Assembly (NCBI RefSeq): GCF_003666605.1
Contig: NZ_RCIV01000002.1
Span: forward strand, 372,001 to 436,000
Length of the DNA: 64,000 bases
Direction of reading: 5' to 3'
Origin: Propionibacterium australiense
GTDB lineage: Bacteria; Actinomycetota; Actinomycetes; Propionibacteriales; Propionibacteriaceae
Part shown: in pieces, positions 41,203 through 50,184 of the stretch
Numbering within the stretch: position 1 is the stretch's first letter
Layout: each line of letters begins with the position of its first letter
Position numbers and translations under genes: made by a program
Notes under the pieces: generated by a model
What the model saw: the letters and a program-made list of their open reading frames with translations, nothing else
Told to the model about the DNA's origin: nothing
Database searches by the model: none

Positions 41203-41221
41203 AAAGGTTAGGCTAATGGAA
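41203..41221. promoter_or_regulatory. DtxR/IdeR-type iron box
   Basis: The 19 bases match TWAGGTWAGSCTWACCTWA at 15 positions, including an unbroken AGGTTAGGCTAA core. On the minus strand it overlaps a possible -10 (TTAGCC at 41216-41211) lying 17 bases after TTGAGC. This places it to repress the transporter operon that begins at 41202. The plus-strand S9 peptidase starts 107 bases away and could also be affected. Confidence 0.75.
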
Positions 41222-41327
41222 GGTAAAGTCGTCGCTCAAGCATTTCTCCTATATGAGCCTTGCATTATTCTCAGGTGCTGTGCGGGCCGCTCGAGGCCGG
41301 GCACCGGCACTGCGTACCCTTGAGCCC

Positions 41328-43298
41328 ATGAGTTCACCGGCCACCAGCGACGTGACGACCGCCCCCTACGGATCGTGGGCCTCCCCCATCGGCCTGGACG
41401 ACGTCCTGGCCGCCGGTGTCACGCTACGCGAGCTCGGCAGCGACGGCCGCCGGGCCTACTGGCTGGAGTCCCGCCCCGGCGAGGACTCCCGCATGACCCT
41501 GCTGCGCCGCGACCAGGACACGCCGACCGAGTTGACGCCGGCACCGGCGGACGTCCGGGCACGGGTCAACGAGTACGGCGGCGGGTCCTGGGCCGTCGGC
41601 GACGGCGTCGTCGTATGGGCCGATGCGACGACGGGGCAGGTGTTCGGCCTCGCCGAGGGCCACGATCCCGCACCGCTGACCCCGGCCGGCTCCCCCATGC
41701 GGTTCGCCGCCTTCGCGCCCTGCGCGGCCTTCGGTGCGGTCCTGGCGGTCCGCGAGGACCACACCGACCCCGGGAACGTCGTCACCTGCCTCGTCGCCCT
41801 GCCCTGGCCGGGCCAGCGGCCCGGCACGGGTGCGGTCCTGGCCTCAGGCCATGACTTCTACGCCGACCCCGCCGTTCGCCCCGACGGCCGCTGCGCCTGG
41901 ATCTGCTGGGACCAGCCCGCCATGCCGTGGGACGCCACCCGGCTGGTCGTCGCCCGCCTCGACGACGAGGACGGGCTGCGTCTGGTCGACGAGCAGGTGC
42001 TCGTCGACGGGTTCTCGGCGGACCCGGCCCGGGGCACCGCGGTGCAGCACCCGGCCTGGGCGCCCGACGGCTCGCTGCTGTTCATGAGCGATACGGGCGG
42101 CTACTGGAACCTGCACCGCTGGGCAGAGGACGAGCACGGCGCACCGCGGCCGGTGTTCACCGAGGCCCACGACGCCGACCTGCCCGTCTGGCAACTGGCG
42201 CGCCGCGCCTACACGGTGCGTGACGGGCAGGCCTGGTTCGCGCTCTACGTCGACGGCGCCGCCCAGCTCGCCCGCTGCCCGCTGGGCGGCGGCCCGGTCG
42301 AACGGCTCGCCGCGGTGGCCGATCTCGAGCAGATCACGACTACCGACGAGGGGGTGCTCGCACTCGTCCACCGGGTCGACGCGCCGCCGGCCATCGTCGA
42401 CCTGACCGACGGCCTGAGAGTCGTCCACTGCCCCAATGCCACGCCTGATCCGGCGCTGACCAGCGTGGGCGTGTCCCACGTCGTCGAGGAGAACCGCCAC
42501 GGCCGTTTCCAGTGCATCTACTGGGCGCCGCACAACCCTGCCTGGCGGGCCCCGGCCGGCACGATGCCGCCACTCATCATCACCGTGCACGGCGGCCCGA
42601 CGGGAATGGCGGTCAACGACTACTCGGTCGCCACGCAGTTCTGGACCAGCCGTGGCTTCGCCGTCATGGCGGTCAACTACTCCGGCTCGGCCGGTTTCGG
42701 ACGCGCCTTCCGGGAACGACTGCGCGGCCAGTGGGGCATCGCCGACGTGGACGACTGCATCGACGCGGCCCGGTACGCCATGAGCGCCGGTCTGGCGGAC
42801 ATGGAGCAGGTCGTCATCACCGGTGGCAGCGCCGGCGGTTTCACCGTGCTGCGAGCCCTCGAGCGCTCGGCCATGTTCTCCGCGGGCGTCTCACGCTACG
42901 GCGTGGCCGATCTTGTCGCGCTGCAGGCCGACACCCACAAGTTCGAGGCCCGCTACAACGACGGGCTCCTCGGCCCGTGGCCCCAGCAGCGCGCCCTCTA
43001 CGAGGAACGCTCCCCCATCAATCACCTCGACGAGCTCGACACGCCGATGCTCATCTTCCAGGGCACCGACGACCCGATCGTCCCGCCGAACCAGTCACGG
43101 GCGCTGGCCGACGCGATCGGTTCGCGGGGGCTGCCGGTGGCGCTCGTGAGCTTCGAGGGCGAGGGTCACGGTTTCCGCCTGCCGGCCACGAATCGCCGTG
43201 TCCTGGAGTGCCAGCTGAGCTTCTACGCCCAGCTGTTCGACTTCGAGCCCGCCGACGACATCGAGACGCTGCGGATCGAGAATCTCGACACCTGGTGA
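41328..43298 (+). CDS. S9 family prolyl oligopeptidase-like peptidase
   Basis: 656-residue cytosolic serine peptidase. The N-terminal half (about 1-390) is a beta-propeller-like region with repeated WAPDGSLLF-type blades. The C-terminal hydrolase domain has IITVHGGPTGMAVNDY, nucleophile elbow TGGSAGGFTVLRAL (Ser near 505), Asp in FQGTDDPIVPPNQS and His in FEGEGHGFRLP. Such enzymes remove dipeptides or acyl-aminoacyl groups from short peptides. The ATG at 41328 starts MSSPATSDVTTAPYGSW, typical for actinobacterial members. The following YggS gene is convergent. Confidence 0.92.
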   Translation: MSSPATSDVTTAPYGSWASPIGLDDVLAAGVTLRELGSDGRRAYWLESRPGEDSRMTLLRRDQDTPTELTPAPADVRARVNEYGGGSWAVGDGVVVWADATTGQVFGLAEGHDPAPLTPAGSPMRFAAFAPCAAFGAVLAVREDHTDPGNVVTCLVALPWPGQRPGTGAVLASGHDFYADPAVRPDGRCAWICWDQPAMPWDATRLVVARLDDEDGLRLVDEQVLVDGFSADPARGTAVQHPAWAPDGSLLFMSDTGGYWNLHRWAEDEHGAPRPVFTEAHDADLPVWQLARRAYTVRDGQAWFALYVDGAAQLARCPLGGGPVERLAAVADLEQITTTDEGVLALVHRVDAPPAIVDLTDGLRVVHCPNATPDPALTSVGVSHVVEENRHGRFQCIYWAPHNPAWRAPAGTMPPLIITVHGGPTGMAVNDYSVATQFWTSRGFAVMAVNYSGSAGFGRAFRERLRGQWGIADVDDCIDAARYAMSAGLADMEQVVITGGSAGGFTVLRALERSAMFSAGVSRYGVADLVALQADTHKFEARYNDGLLGPWPQQRALYEERSPINHLDELDTPMLIFQGTDDPIVPPNQSRALADAIGSRGLPVALVSFEGEGHGFRLPATNRRVLECQLSFYAQLFDFEPADDIETLRIENLDTW

Positions 43299-43308
43299 GC
43301 GTGCCGGA

Positions 43309-44046
43309 TCAGCGCTCGGGCCGCGGCCCGAACAGGGCGGTCCCGATGCGTACCGTCGTGGCGCCGTGGGCGATGGCCAGCGGGAAGTCACCACTCATGC
43401 CCATCGACAACTCGCACCAGGTCGAGCCCAGCACCGCCTGCCCGCGCAGCCGGTCGCGCAGTTCGACGAGAGCGTCGAAGCAGGCCGCGACGCGCTGCTC
43501 GTCGGAGCTGTTCACCGCCACTGTCATGAGGCCCTTCACGTCGAGGGTCTCGTAGTCGGCCAGCGCCTCGCAGAAACCGAACGCCTCGTCGAGCCCGACA
43601 CCGTGCTTGGCCGGTTCGCCGGAGGTGTTGACCTCGACGAGCACGTCGAGGGTGCGGCCCAGCTCGGTGAGCCTGCGGTCGAGCCTGGCGGCCAGCCTGA
43701 GGGAGTCGAGCGCCTGGAACTCGCTGATGTGCGGCACCACGGCATTGACCTTGTTGGTCTGCAGGTGGCCGATGAGGGCGAAGTCGATGCCCTCCTCCGG
43801 CTCGAGCTGCCCGGTCTTGGCGACGATCTCCTGCACGTGGTTCTCGCCATAGGCCCGGCGCCCGGTGTCCCCGCTCACCTCGGCCAGCGCGGCGTGGACG
43901 GCGCGGATCTGCTCGACGGTGTGCAGCTTGCTGACCGGCATGAGGCGCACCTCGTCGCGGTCGCGCCCGGCTGCATCGCAGGCCGCCCCGAGCCGATCCC
44001 AGACCCGGCGCACGCGCTCACGGACCGCTCCCTCGACCTCTGTCAC
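43309..44046 (-). CDS. YggS/PLPBP family pyridoxal-phosphate homeostasis protein
   Basis: Single-domain PLP-binding protein that balances free PLP and amino-acid pools; not an enzyme in the usual sense. 245 residues from the GTG at 44046; the PLP lysine is Lys40 in LMPVSKLHTVEQI. Other marks are GRRAYGENHVQEI, DFALIGHLQTNK and the C-terminal ELSMGMSGDFPLAI with GTALFG. GTGs at 44055 and 44064 are also in frame; 44046 is preferred for GGGGGTGAG upstream and family length. It follows the VWA-protein operon. Confidence 0.88.
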   Translation of the reverse strand: MTEVEGAVRERVRRVWDRLGAACDAAGRDRDEVRLMPVSKLHTVEQIRAVHAALAEVSGDTGRRAYGENHVQEIVAKTGQLEPEEGIDFALIGHLQTNKVNAVVPHISEFQALDSLRLAARLDRRLTELGRTLDVLVEVNTSGEPAKHGVGLDEAFGFCEALADYETLDVKGLMTVAVNSSDEQRVAACFDALVELRDRLRGQAVLGSTWCELSMGMSGDFPLAIAHGATTVRIGTALFGPRPER

Positions 44047-44068
44047 CGAACTCACCCCCGTCACATCA

Positions 44069-45025
44069 TCATGGCCACCGTGCAGCCAAGGATATGACCC
44101 CCGCCGAGGTGAGCACGGCGAAGATCAGCGCGATGCCGGCGAAACGCGCCGTGATCTCGTGGTACTCCTCCACGTAGCCGATCTGGTGCGAAATGGTCTC
44201 GTACACGGCCTGCAGGCTGCTCAGCGAGTCGGCCGAGTACTTCTTGCCGCCGGAGGCCTTGGCCACCCCGGACAGCTCGGCGTGGTCGACGGCCACCGAC
44301 TGGCGCTTGCCGTTCTCGTACACGTAGCCGCCCGAGGTGCCGTAGGCGATCGTGTAGACCGGCACGCCCTGGTCCTTCGCCTCGGCGGCGGCCTCCGTGG
44401 AGGAACGGCCCATGTTCGTGGCGCCGTCCGAGAGCAGGACGATCGCACCGGGTGCCGTCTCGTCCGGGTCCTGTGGGTCCTTGGGCGCCAGCTTGAGGGC
44501 GTCGAGCGCCGTGTAGATGCTCTCGCCGATGGCCGTCGAGGGTGCCAGCTCGAGGGCGTCGATGGCGTTGGCGAGCGCCGAACGGTCGGTCGTGGGCGGC
44601 ATCTTGATGTCGGCGGTCGCCGCGAAGGAGACGAGCGCCACGTTGAAGCTCTCGGGCAGCGAGTCGACGAACTCCTTGGCTCCCTCCTTGGCCGCGTCGA
44701 GTCTCGTCGGGCTCACGTCGGTGGCCATCATCGAGCGCGACACGTCGATCACGACGACGACGGTGGCGCGGTCGCGCGGCACCCGCGTCATGGCCTGGGG
44801 CTGGGCATAGGCGATGACGAGCATCACGAGCGACACGATCGCCGCGCCGACGGCGACGTGTCGTTTGATCTTGGTGTCCTTCGGCAGGATCGCGGACAGC
44901 AGGCTGTTCGATGCCTCGCCCGAGCTGCGGCGGATCAGCAGCAGCAGGTAGAGCCCGACCACGATAGCGGGCACGACGAGCCACCACAGCCGCTGGGGGC
45001 TCATGAAACCGAGCATCGCGACCAT
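44069..45025 (-). CDS. VWA-domain membrane protein 2 of the MoxR cluster (BatA-like)
   Basis: 318-residue protein with two N-terminal membrane segments (about 8-30 and 58-78) and a von Willebrand A domain (about 85-290) with a complete metal-ion site: DVSRSMM, the Thr region PPTTDRS and LLSDGATN. A C-terminal membrane segment follows. The ATG at 45025 shares one base with the previous stop (TGATG). It is a paralogue of the next-upstream gene. Members of MoxR-VWA systems act as chaperone-like complexes at the membrane; the client is unknown. Confidence 0.88.
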   Translation of the reverse strand: MVAMLGFMSPQRLWWLVVPAIVVGLYLLLLIRRSSGEASNSLLSAILPKDTKIKRHVAVGAAIVSLVMLVIAYAQPQAMTRVPRDRATVVVVIDVSRSMMATDVSPTRLDAAKEGAKEFVDSLPESFNVALVSFAATADIKMPPTTDRSALANAIDALELAPSTAIGESIYTALDALKLAPKDPQDPDETAPGAIVLLSDGATNMGRSSTEAAAEAKDQGVPVYTIAYGTSGGYVYENGKRQSVAVDHAELSGVAKASGGKKYSADSLSSLQAVYETISHQIGYVEEYHEITARFAGIALIFAVLTSAGVISLAARWP

Positions 45026-45996
45026 CACGACCACCTCACTGCCATGCCCACGGCGCCGAAGGCCGCGACGACACCGAACATGAGCGAGACGAGCACCCAC
45101 CGGGCGGTCACCTCGGTCTTCTGCATCTCGTAGCCCATGTCGGTGCTGAGCTCCTTGTAGACGTCGTTGAGCTCGTTCGCGCTGGAGGCGTCCAGTGCCT
45201 TGCCGCCGGTGGTGGAGGCGATCTGTGCCAGCAGATTCGTGTCCGGCGCCACGTTGTACCGTTCGCCGTCGAGATCGACGTAGCCGTTCTGGGTGCCGAA
45301 GGCGATCGTGTAGATCGGAACGGAGGCGTCGGCGGCCTGCCGCGCCGCGGCCATCGGATCACCGCCGGAGGTCTCCGAGCCGTCCGAGAGCAGCACCATG
45401 AGGCCCGGCGCCTGGCTGCCGTCGTCGCCGGCCGGGGCCTGCTTGAGTGCGGCCAGCCCGTCGGTGATCGAGTCCGCGATGGCGGTGCCGTCCTGGAGCG
45501 TCAGCGACTCGATCGCCTGGATGAGCACCCCCCTGTCGACGGTCGGCGGCACGAGCGTGTTCGGGTGCCCCGACAGGGTCACGAGGGAGACGTTGTAGGC
45601 GGCCGGCAGGCTCGTGACGAAACTCACCGCAGAGCTCTTCTCCGCCTCGAATCTGCTCGGGGAGACGTCGGCGGCCATCATCGACTGGGAGACGTCGAGC
45701 ACCAGCACGATGGTCGCCCGCTCACGGGGCACCCGGGTGTCCCCGACGGGCGTGGCCCAGGCACCGGTGATCGTCGCCAGCGAGCAGAGTGTCAGGGCCA
45801 CGCAGACGTGCCGGTGCCACTGGCGCTGGGGCGGCACGACGGCGCCGACGACGCCGGTGTTGGTGTACCGGATGCCCCGGCTCTTCCCGAACTGCAGGAC
45901 GATGATGTAGGCGATGAGGAGCGCCGGGACGATGAGCAGCGCCCACAGCCGGTCCGGCTGGGCGAAGTCCCACAGCAGCACGTGCGTGGTCGTCAC
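45025..45996 (-). CDS. VWA-domain membrane protein 1 of the MoxR cluster (BatA-like)
   Basis: 323 residues, same layout as its neighbour: N-terminal membrane segments (WALLIVPALLIAYIIVLQFG and one near 60-80), VWA domain with VLVLDVSQSMMAADVSPSRF, PTVDRGVL and MVLLSDGSETSGG, and a C-terminal membrane segment. The start overlaps the DUF58 stop by 4 bases. Probably works with its paralogue as a pair. Confidence 0.88.
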   Translation of the reverse strand: MTTTHVLLWDFAQPDRLWALLIVPALLIAYIIVLQFGKSRGIRYTNTGVVGAVVPPQRQWHRHVCVALTLCSLATITGAWATPVGDTRVPRERATIVLVLDVSQSMMAADVSPSRFEAEKSSAVSFVTSLPAAYNVSLVTLSGHPNTLVPPTVDRGVLIQAIESLTLQDGTAIADSITDGLAALKQAPAGDDGSQAPGLMVLLSDGSETSGGDPMAAARQAADASVPIYTIAFGTQNGYVDLDGERYNVAPDTNLLAQIASTTGGKALDASSANELNDVYKELSTDMGYEMQKTEVTARWVLVSLMFGVVAAFGAVGMAVRWS

Positions 45997-47069
45997 GATG
46001 CGCCCCCTGCCCGCTGCGGCTGCGAGATGACGGCGGCGGTCCGGCGGTAGGTGAGGACGAAGCGGGCGATGTCGGAGACCCAGTCCCGATCGGTGCGCAG
46101 TACGACGTGCCCGGCGCCGGCGCGACGGATCGCGGCGGCGGTGCGCTCACGCTGGGCCCTCGTCGCCGCGTTGACCGCCTGCCGGGCCTTGGCGTCGCCC
46201 GTGTTGATGAAACGTGAGAAGTCCGACTCCGGGTCGCTGACGAGCACCTCGCCGATGTTCGGGAAGTCGACCTCGGCCGCGTCGATGACCTCGACGCAGA
46301 TGACCTGGTTGCGCACGCCGAGGCGCCGCAGCGGACGTTCCCAGGCGGGCGGTCGGGTGATGCTGATCTCCGAGTCCCCGGCGGTGAGGAAGTCCGAGAC
46401 GACGACGCGCAGGCCGCGGCGCTGCTGGGTGCGGACCATGGCCTCAATGCCCTCGGCCAGGTCGTACTCCCCCTTGGGGCGGTCCGTCTCGATCGGGTCC
46501 TCGAGCATCTTCCTGAGCAGCGCGTAGAGGGCGTTGCGCCCCGAGCGGGCCGGCATGCGGATCACGCCGTCGCGGTGGAGCATCATGCCGCCGAACCGGT
46601 CACCCATCTTCTGCGAGACGAAACCGAAGGTGGCCACCGCGGCAATGCCCAGGTCGCGCTTGGTGACGGCCCCGGTGCCCCAGTTCATCGAGGGAGTGGC
46701 GTCGAGCAGGGCCCAGACCTCGAGTTCGCGGTCGGCGATGGTGTCGCGCACGTGCGGCACGGTGGTGCGCGCGGTGACCGCCCAGTCCATGCGGCGCACA
46801 TCGTCCTGGCCGGGGACGTACTGGCGGGCGTCGTTGAGGTCCGAACCGGGCCCGGGCATCAGCCCCAGGTGGTCGCCCTGCAGATAGCCGTCGAGCCGGC
46901 GGACGATCGTCAGTTCCAGGCGCCGCAGCGCGGCCTCGGGCGCCAGGTGCCGCAGCGACAGGGTCGGGCCGATGGGTTCCTTGACGACCGAGAGCACGGC
47001 CGCCGCCTGCCGGGAGGGCGCCGGGGAGCCCGGCTGCGGCGGCAGGAACTGAGGTGCGGTTGAGGCCAC
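45993..47069 (-). CDS. DUF58 domain protein of the MoxR cluster
   Basis: 358-residue protein with the DUF58 core, including YVPGQDDVRRMDWAVTART (near 100) and a VWA-like half starting VWALLDATPSMNWG. No membrane segment is evident, unlike many DUF58 proteins that have two. Starts at a GTG four bases past the MoxR stop. In MoxR operons it is the usual partner of the AAA+ ATPase. Confidence 0.87.
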   Translation of the reverse strand: MASTAPQFLPPQPGSPAPSRQAAAVLSVVKEPIGPTLSLRHLAPEAALRRLELTIVRRLDGYLQGDHLGLMPGPGSDLNDARQYVPGQDDVRRMDWAVTARTTVPHVRDTIADRELEVWALLDATPSMNWGTGAVTKRDLGIAAVATFGFVSQKMGDRFGGMMLHRDGVIRMPARSGRNALYALLRKMLEDPIETDRPKGEYDLAEGIEAMVRTQQRRGLRVVVSDFLTAGDSEISITRPPAWERPLRRLGVRNQVICVEVIDAAEVDFPNIGEVLVSDPESDFSRFINTGDAKARQAVNAATRAQRERTAAAIRRAGAGHVVLRTDRDWVSDIARFVLTYRRTAAVISQPQRAGGAS

Positions 47070-47072
47070 TGC

Positions 47073-48101
47073 TCAGCGGCCTCCCGGGACAGCGGCCTGC
47101 TTGTTGTTCCAGACCGGGGTGGGTGCGGGCACCATCGCGAGGATGCGTTCGACGACCTGTCCTGCGCTGACGTTGTCGGCGATGGCGTCGAAGCTCAGCA
47201 CGATGCGGTGGGACATGACATCGGGGGCGATCGCCTGGACGTCGGTGGGCAGCACGTAGTCGCGGCCGTGGATGAGCGCAACGGCCCGGGCGGCCGAGAC
47301 CAGGCCCAGGGTGGCTCGCGAGGAGCAGCCGATGGAGATGACCTGGGTGAGGTCGGGCATGTTGAAGTCGGCCGGGTTCCGGGTGGCCAGGACCAGGCGG
47401 ACGATGTACTCGGCCACGAGGTTGTGGACGAAGACGTTCGACGCCTGGTTCTGCAGCGACTTGGTCAGTTCGGGGTTGAGGATCCGGGTGGCGACAGGGG
47501 CCTTGACCGACATGCGGCGCAGGATCTCGAGTTCCTCGTTGCCCTTGGGGTACGGCACATCGACCTTGAGCAGGAAACGGTCGCGCTGGGCCTCGGGCAG
47601 CGGGTAGACGCCCTCGGACTCGACCGGGTTCTGCGTGGCGATGACGATGAAGGGATCCTTCATCGGATAGGTCGTCCCGGCGATCGAGACCTGCTTCTCG
47701 GCCATGAGCTCGAGCATGGCGGCCTGCACCTTGGCGGGTGCCCGGTTGATCTCGTCGGCGAGGACGAAGTTGGTGAAGACCGGGCCGAGTTCGACGTCGA
47801 AGATCTCCCTGCTGGCCTGGTAGACGCGCGTGCCGACGATGTCGGAGGGCACCAGGTCGGGGGTGAACTGCACGCGGGAGAAGGTGCCGCCGACGACGGT
47901 GGCGAAGGTCCGCACGGCCAGCGTCTTGGCGGTGCCGGGCACGCCTTCGAGCAGGATGTGGCCCTTGGCGAGCAGGCCGACCATGAGCTGTTCGACCATG
48001 TGCTCCTGGCCGACGATCACCTGCTGGACCTGGCTGATGGCTCTGCCCAGAAGCGTCGCCGTCTCCTCGGCGCTCGAGGGGGCCTGGGTCTGTTCACTCA
48101 C
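47073..48101 (-). CDS. MoxR family AAA+ ATPase
   Basis: 342-residue AAA+ ATPase that acts as a chaperone to insert metals or mature its VWA clients. Walker A EGVPGTAKT (near 57), Walker B FVLADEINRAP, sensor IATQNPVESEGVYPLPEAQRDRF. The GTG at 48101 has GGAGACGA just upstream. Heads the four-gene operon moxR-DUF58-VWA-VWA. Confidence 0.92.
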   Translation of the reverse strand: MSEQTQAPSSAEETATLLGRAISQVQQVIVGQEHMVEQLMVGLLAKGHILLEGVPGTAKTLAVRTFATVVGGTFSRVQFTPDLVPSDIVGTRVYQASREIFDVELGPVFTNFVLADEINRAPAKVQAAMLELMAEKQVSIAGTTYPMKDPFIVIATQNPVESEGVYPLPEAQRDRFLLKVDVPYPKGNEELEILRRMSVKAPVATRILNPELTKSLQNQASNVFVHNLVAEYIVRLVLATRNPADFNMPDLTQVISIGCSSRATLGLVSAARAVALIHGRDYVLPTDVQAIAPDVMSHRIVLSFDAIADNVSAGQVVERILAMVPAPTPVWNNKQAAVPGGR

Positions 48102-48312
48102 GCGTCGTCTCCTGCACAGCTCGATACGGGGTGCGGTGCACCTCAGGGCGTCGGGGGCCACCTTACCCCCGGCCGCGCAGCCGTCCCGGTTCTCCGTGGC
48201 CAGCACGTCCCGTACTGTCCCCGGAAACGGACGGTACGCCGAGGGATCGCCGGCCGCCCGGTGCGGCACCATTGCTTCGATGCTCGGCCGTTTTGTGGTG
48301 AGATGGTGCGCG

Positions 48313-49284
48313 ATGTCCGAAGACCAGCCAGCGCAGGGTCAGCCCGTGGGCGCGCAGCCGGCCGCGGCGCCGCTGAGCGTCGAGGCCTTCCCCCTGCTGC
48401 CCACCGATCCTCCGAAGATCGGTGATTTCTGGATCGACGCGCGGCTGACCGCCACCGAGGCCGGCGTCGCCTATCTTGCGCACTCCGACGCCGAACACCA
48501 GGTGATGCTCATCATCCTCGCCGCCGGAGCCGCCGGCGACGCGGCGGCTCGCGATCGGCTGGCCGGCGAGGTCAACAAGATGAGTGCCGACACCGTCGTC
48601 GCTCGCGGGGGCCAGGACCAGGACGAGGGTCGTCTCGGCCACCTGTTCCGCAGCGAGGACGACGACCCGGTGGGGCCCGACCACGCACCGCTTGCCCCCT
48701 GGGTGGCGCTCGTGTGGGACGGATCGACGCACGCCCTGGCCGAGGCCGACCGGCTGCTGCGCAGCGTCGACCTGTCGGCCAGCCCGCAGCTCGGCCCCAG
48801 CCGCGGCCCCGGCTTCTCCATCCCCTGGTCCTCCGACACCCGCCCCGGTGCCTGGCGGTTGTGGCCGCTGCCCTGGCCGGGGCGGCGTGACCGCGCCGGC
48901 TGGGTGCCGGTGCTGGCCAGCTGGCTGCTCATGCTGCTCCTGGCTTCGACCGCCCTGCTCATCACGGTGCTGCTGTTCCAGAACCAGCCACCGGAGTCCC
49001 CGCAGGCCCCGGTCACCGGTTCGGCCAGCTCCTCCTCCGAGTCGAGCGAGTCGTCGGGCTCGGGCTCGCCGAGCGAGTCCGACGAGTCGAGTCCCGGTTC
49101 ACCGAGCGAGTCCGACGAGTCGAGTTCCGGCTCGCCGAGCGAGTCCGACTCGTCCGCGAGCGGAGGAAGCTCCGACACCCCTGGCAATGACGGCTCGCCG
49201 ACGAAGACCCCGTCGATGAACGTCTCCGGCTCGGGTACGGCCACGGCGACCGACGAGCCGACCCAGCAGCAGACGAGACTGTAG
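48313..49284 (+). CDS. Membrane protein with kinase N-lobe-like domain and Ser-rich outer tail
   Basis: 323 residues, unrecognised as a named family. Residues about 35-80 (IGDFWIDARLTATEAGVAYL, then VMLIILAAG) resemble the start of a Ser/Thr kinase N-lobe, but no kinase catalytic loop follows. One membrane segment lies near 205-228 (WLLMLLLASTALLITVLLF). The outside tail (about 230-323) is very rich in Ser, Gly, Asp and Glu, and contains three near-repeats of an 11-residue unit GSPSESDESSx. It is divergent from moxR and 2 bases before the HAD gene, so probably cotranscribed with that gene. Confidence 0.65.
   Translation: MSEDQPAQGQPVGAQPAAAPLSVEAFPLLPTDPPKIGDFWIDARLTATEAGVAYLAHSDAEHQVMLIILAAGAAGDAAARDRLAGEVNKMSADTVVARGGQDQDEGRLGHLFRSEDDDPVGPDHAPLAPWVALVWDGSTHALAEADRLLRSVDLSASPQLGPSRGPGFSIPWSSDTRPGAWRLWPLPWPGRRDRAGWVPVLASWLLMLLLASTALLITVLLFQNQPPESPQAPVTGSASSSSESSESSGSGSPSESDESSPGSPSESDESSSGSPSESDSSASGGSSDTPGNDGSPTKTPSMNVSGSGTATATDEPTQQQTRL
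49063..49161 (+). repeat. 33-bp tandem repeat in the Ser-rich tail
   Basis: Three units begin at 49063, 49096 and 49129, each starting GGYTCRCCGAGCGAGTCC. The first two are nearly identical and the third diverges in its second half. An in-frame 33-bp period could change copy number by slippage. Confidence 0.8.
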
Positions 49285-49286
49285 TC

Positions 49287-50135
49287 ATGACCGAGCGTTC
49301 CCTGCAGACCGGCGGTGAGCGGCCGATCCGTGCGATCGCCACCGACCTGGACGGCACCTTCCTCAAGAGCGCGAGCGAGCTGCACCCGCGCAGCGTCGAG
49401 GCGTTCCGCCGTGCCGCGCGAGCCGGCGTCGGCATCGTCTTCGCCACCGGCCGCCCGCCCCGCTGGGTCGGCGTCCTCGACCCGCTGGCGAACATCGAGC
49501 CGGTGGTCATCTCGACCAATGGCGCCGTCCTCTACGACCTGGCCCGCCGCCAGGTACTCGACCACCACGACCTCGACGTCACCGACACCCTCGACTTCGC
49601 CGCGGAGCTGGCGGACCGGATACCCGACGTCTGTTTCGCCGTCGAGTACGTGCACGCCGAGTGGGGCACCGACCCGCGCTACGAGACCCTGCTGGCCGAG
49701 GGCCGGGTCCGTCCGGCGAGCATCGCCCCGCTGGACGAGCTGCTCGGGATCGACGCAGCGGTGAAGGTGCTCGTCATCTCGCCCGGCACCGACACCGAGG
49801 CCCTGGCCGCCGCCGCCCAGGACATCGCCGGTGACCGCATCACCGTGACCTTCTCGATGATGCGCGAGCAGGGACTCATCGAGTGCAGCGCTCCGGGGGT
49901 CAGCAAGGCCGCGATGCTCACCGAGGTGCTGGCGCGCATGGGCGTGGATCCGGCCGAGGCGATGGCCTTCGGTGACATGCCGAACGACACGGACATGCTC
50001 GACATGGTCGGACACCCCTATGTCATGGCGAACGCCCACCTGAGCCTGCGGGACGGGCGCTACCCGATCGCAGGGGAGAACACCGAGGGCGCGGTCGGCG
50101 CGGTCGTCGAACGCGAGGTGCTCGACCTGCTCTGA
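49287..50135 (+). CDS. HAD superfamily (Cof-type) phosphatase
   Basis: 282-residue HAD-IIB hydrolase acting on small phosphorylated metabolites. Motif I IATDLDGTFLKS (nucleophile Asp), motif II FATGRPPRW / VISTNGAVLYD, Lys of motif III near GVSKAAML, motif IV AFGDMPNDTDMLDM. The substrate cannot be predicted. Starts two bases after the upstream stop; a bidirectional hairpin follows. Confidence 0.9.
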   Translation: MTERSLQTGGERPIRAIATDLDGTFLKSASELHPRSVEAFRRAARAGVGIVFATGRPPRWVGVLDPLANIEPVVISTNGAVLYDLARRQVLDHHDLDVTDTLDFAAELADRIPDVCFAVEYVHAEWGTDPRYETLLAEGRVRPASIAPLDELLGIDAAVKVLVISPGTDTEALAAAAQDIAGDRITVTFSMMREQGLIECSAPGVSKAAMLTEVLARMGVDPAEAMAFGDMPNDTDMLDMVGHPYVMANAHLSLRDGRYPIAGENTEGAVGAVVEREVLDLL

Positions 50136-50157
50136 GTCACCGGACGCCCGGCCGGTC

Positions 50158-50181
50158 CCGCCGTGGGTCCGGCCACGGCGG
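50158..50181. terminator. Hairpin between the HAD gene and the Fe ABC operon
   Basis: Nine-base arms (50158-50166 and 50173-50181) with a 6-base loop lie between two convergent stop codons. Confidence 0.6.
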
Positions 50182-50184
50182 CCG

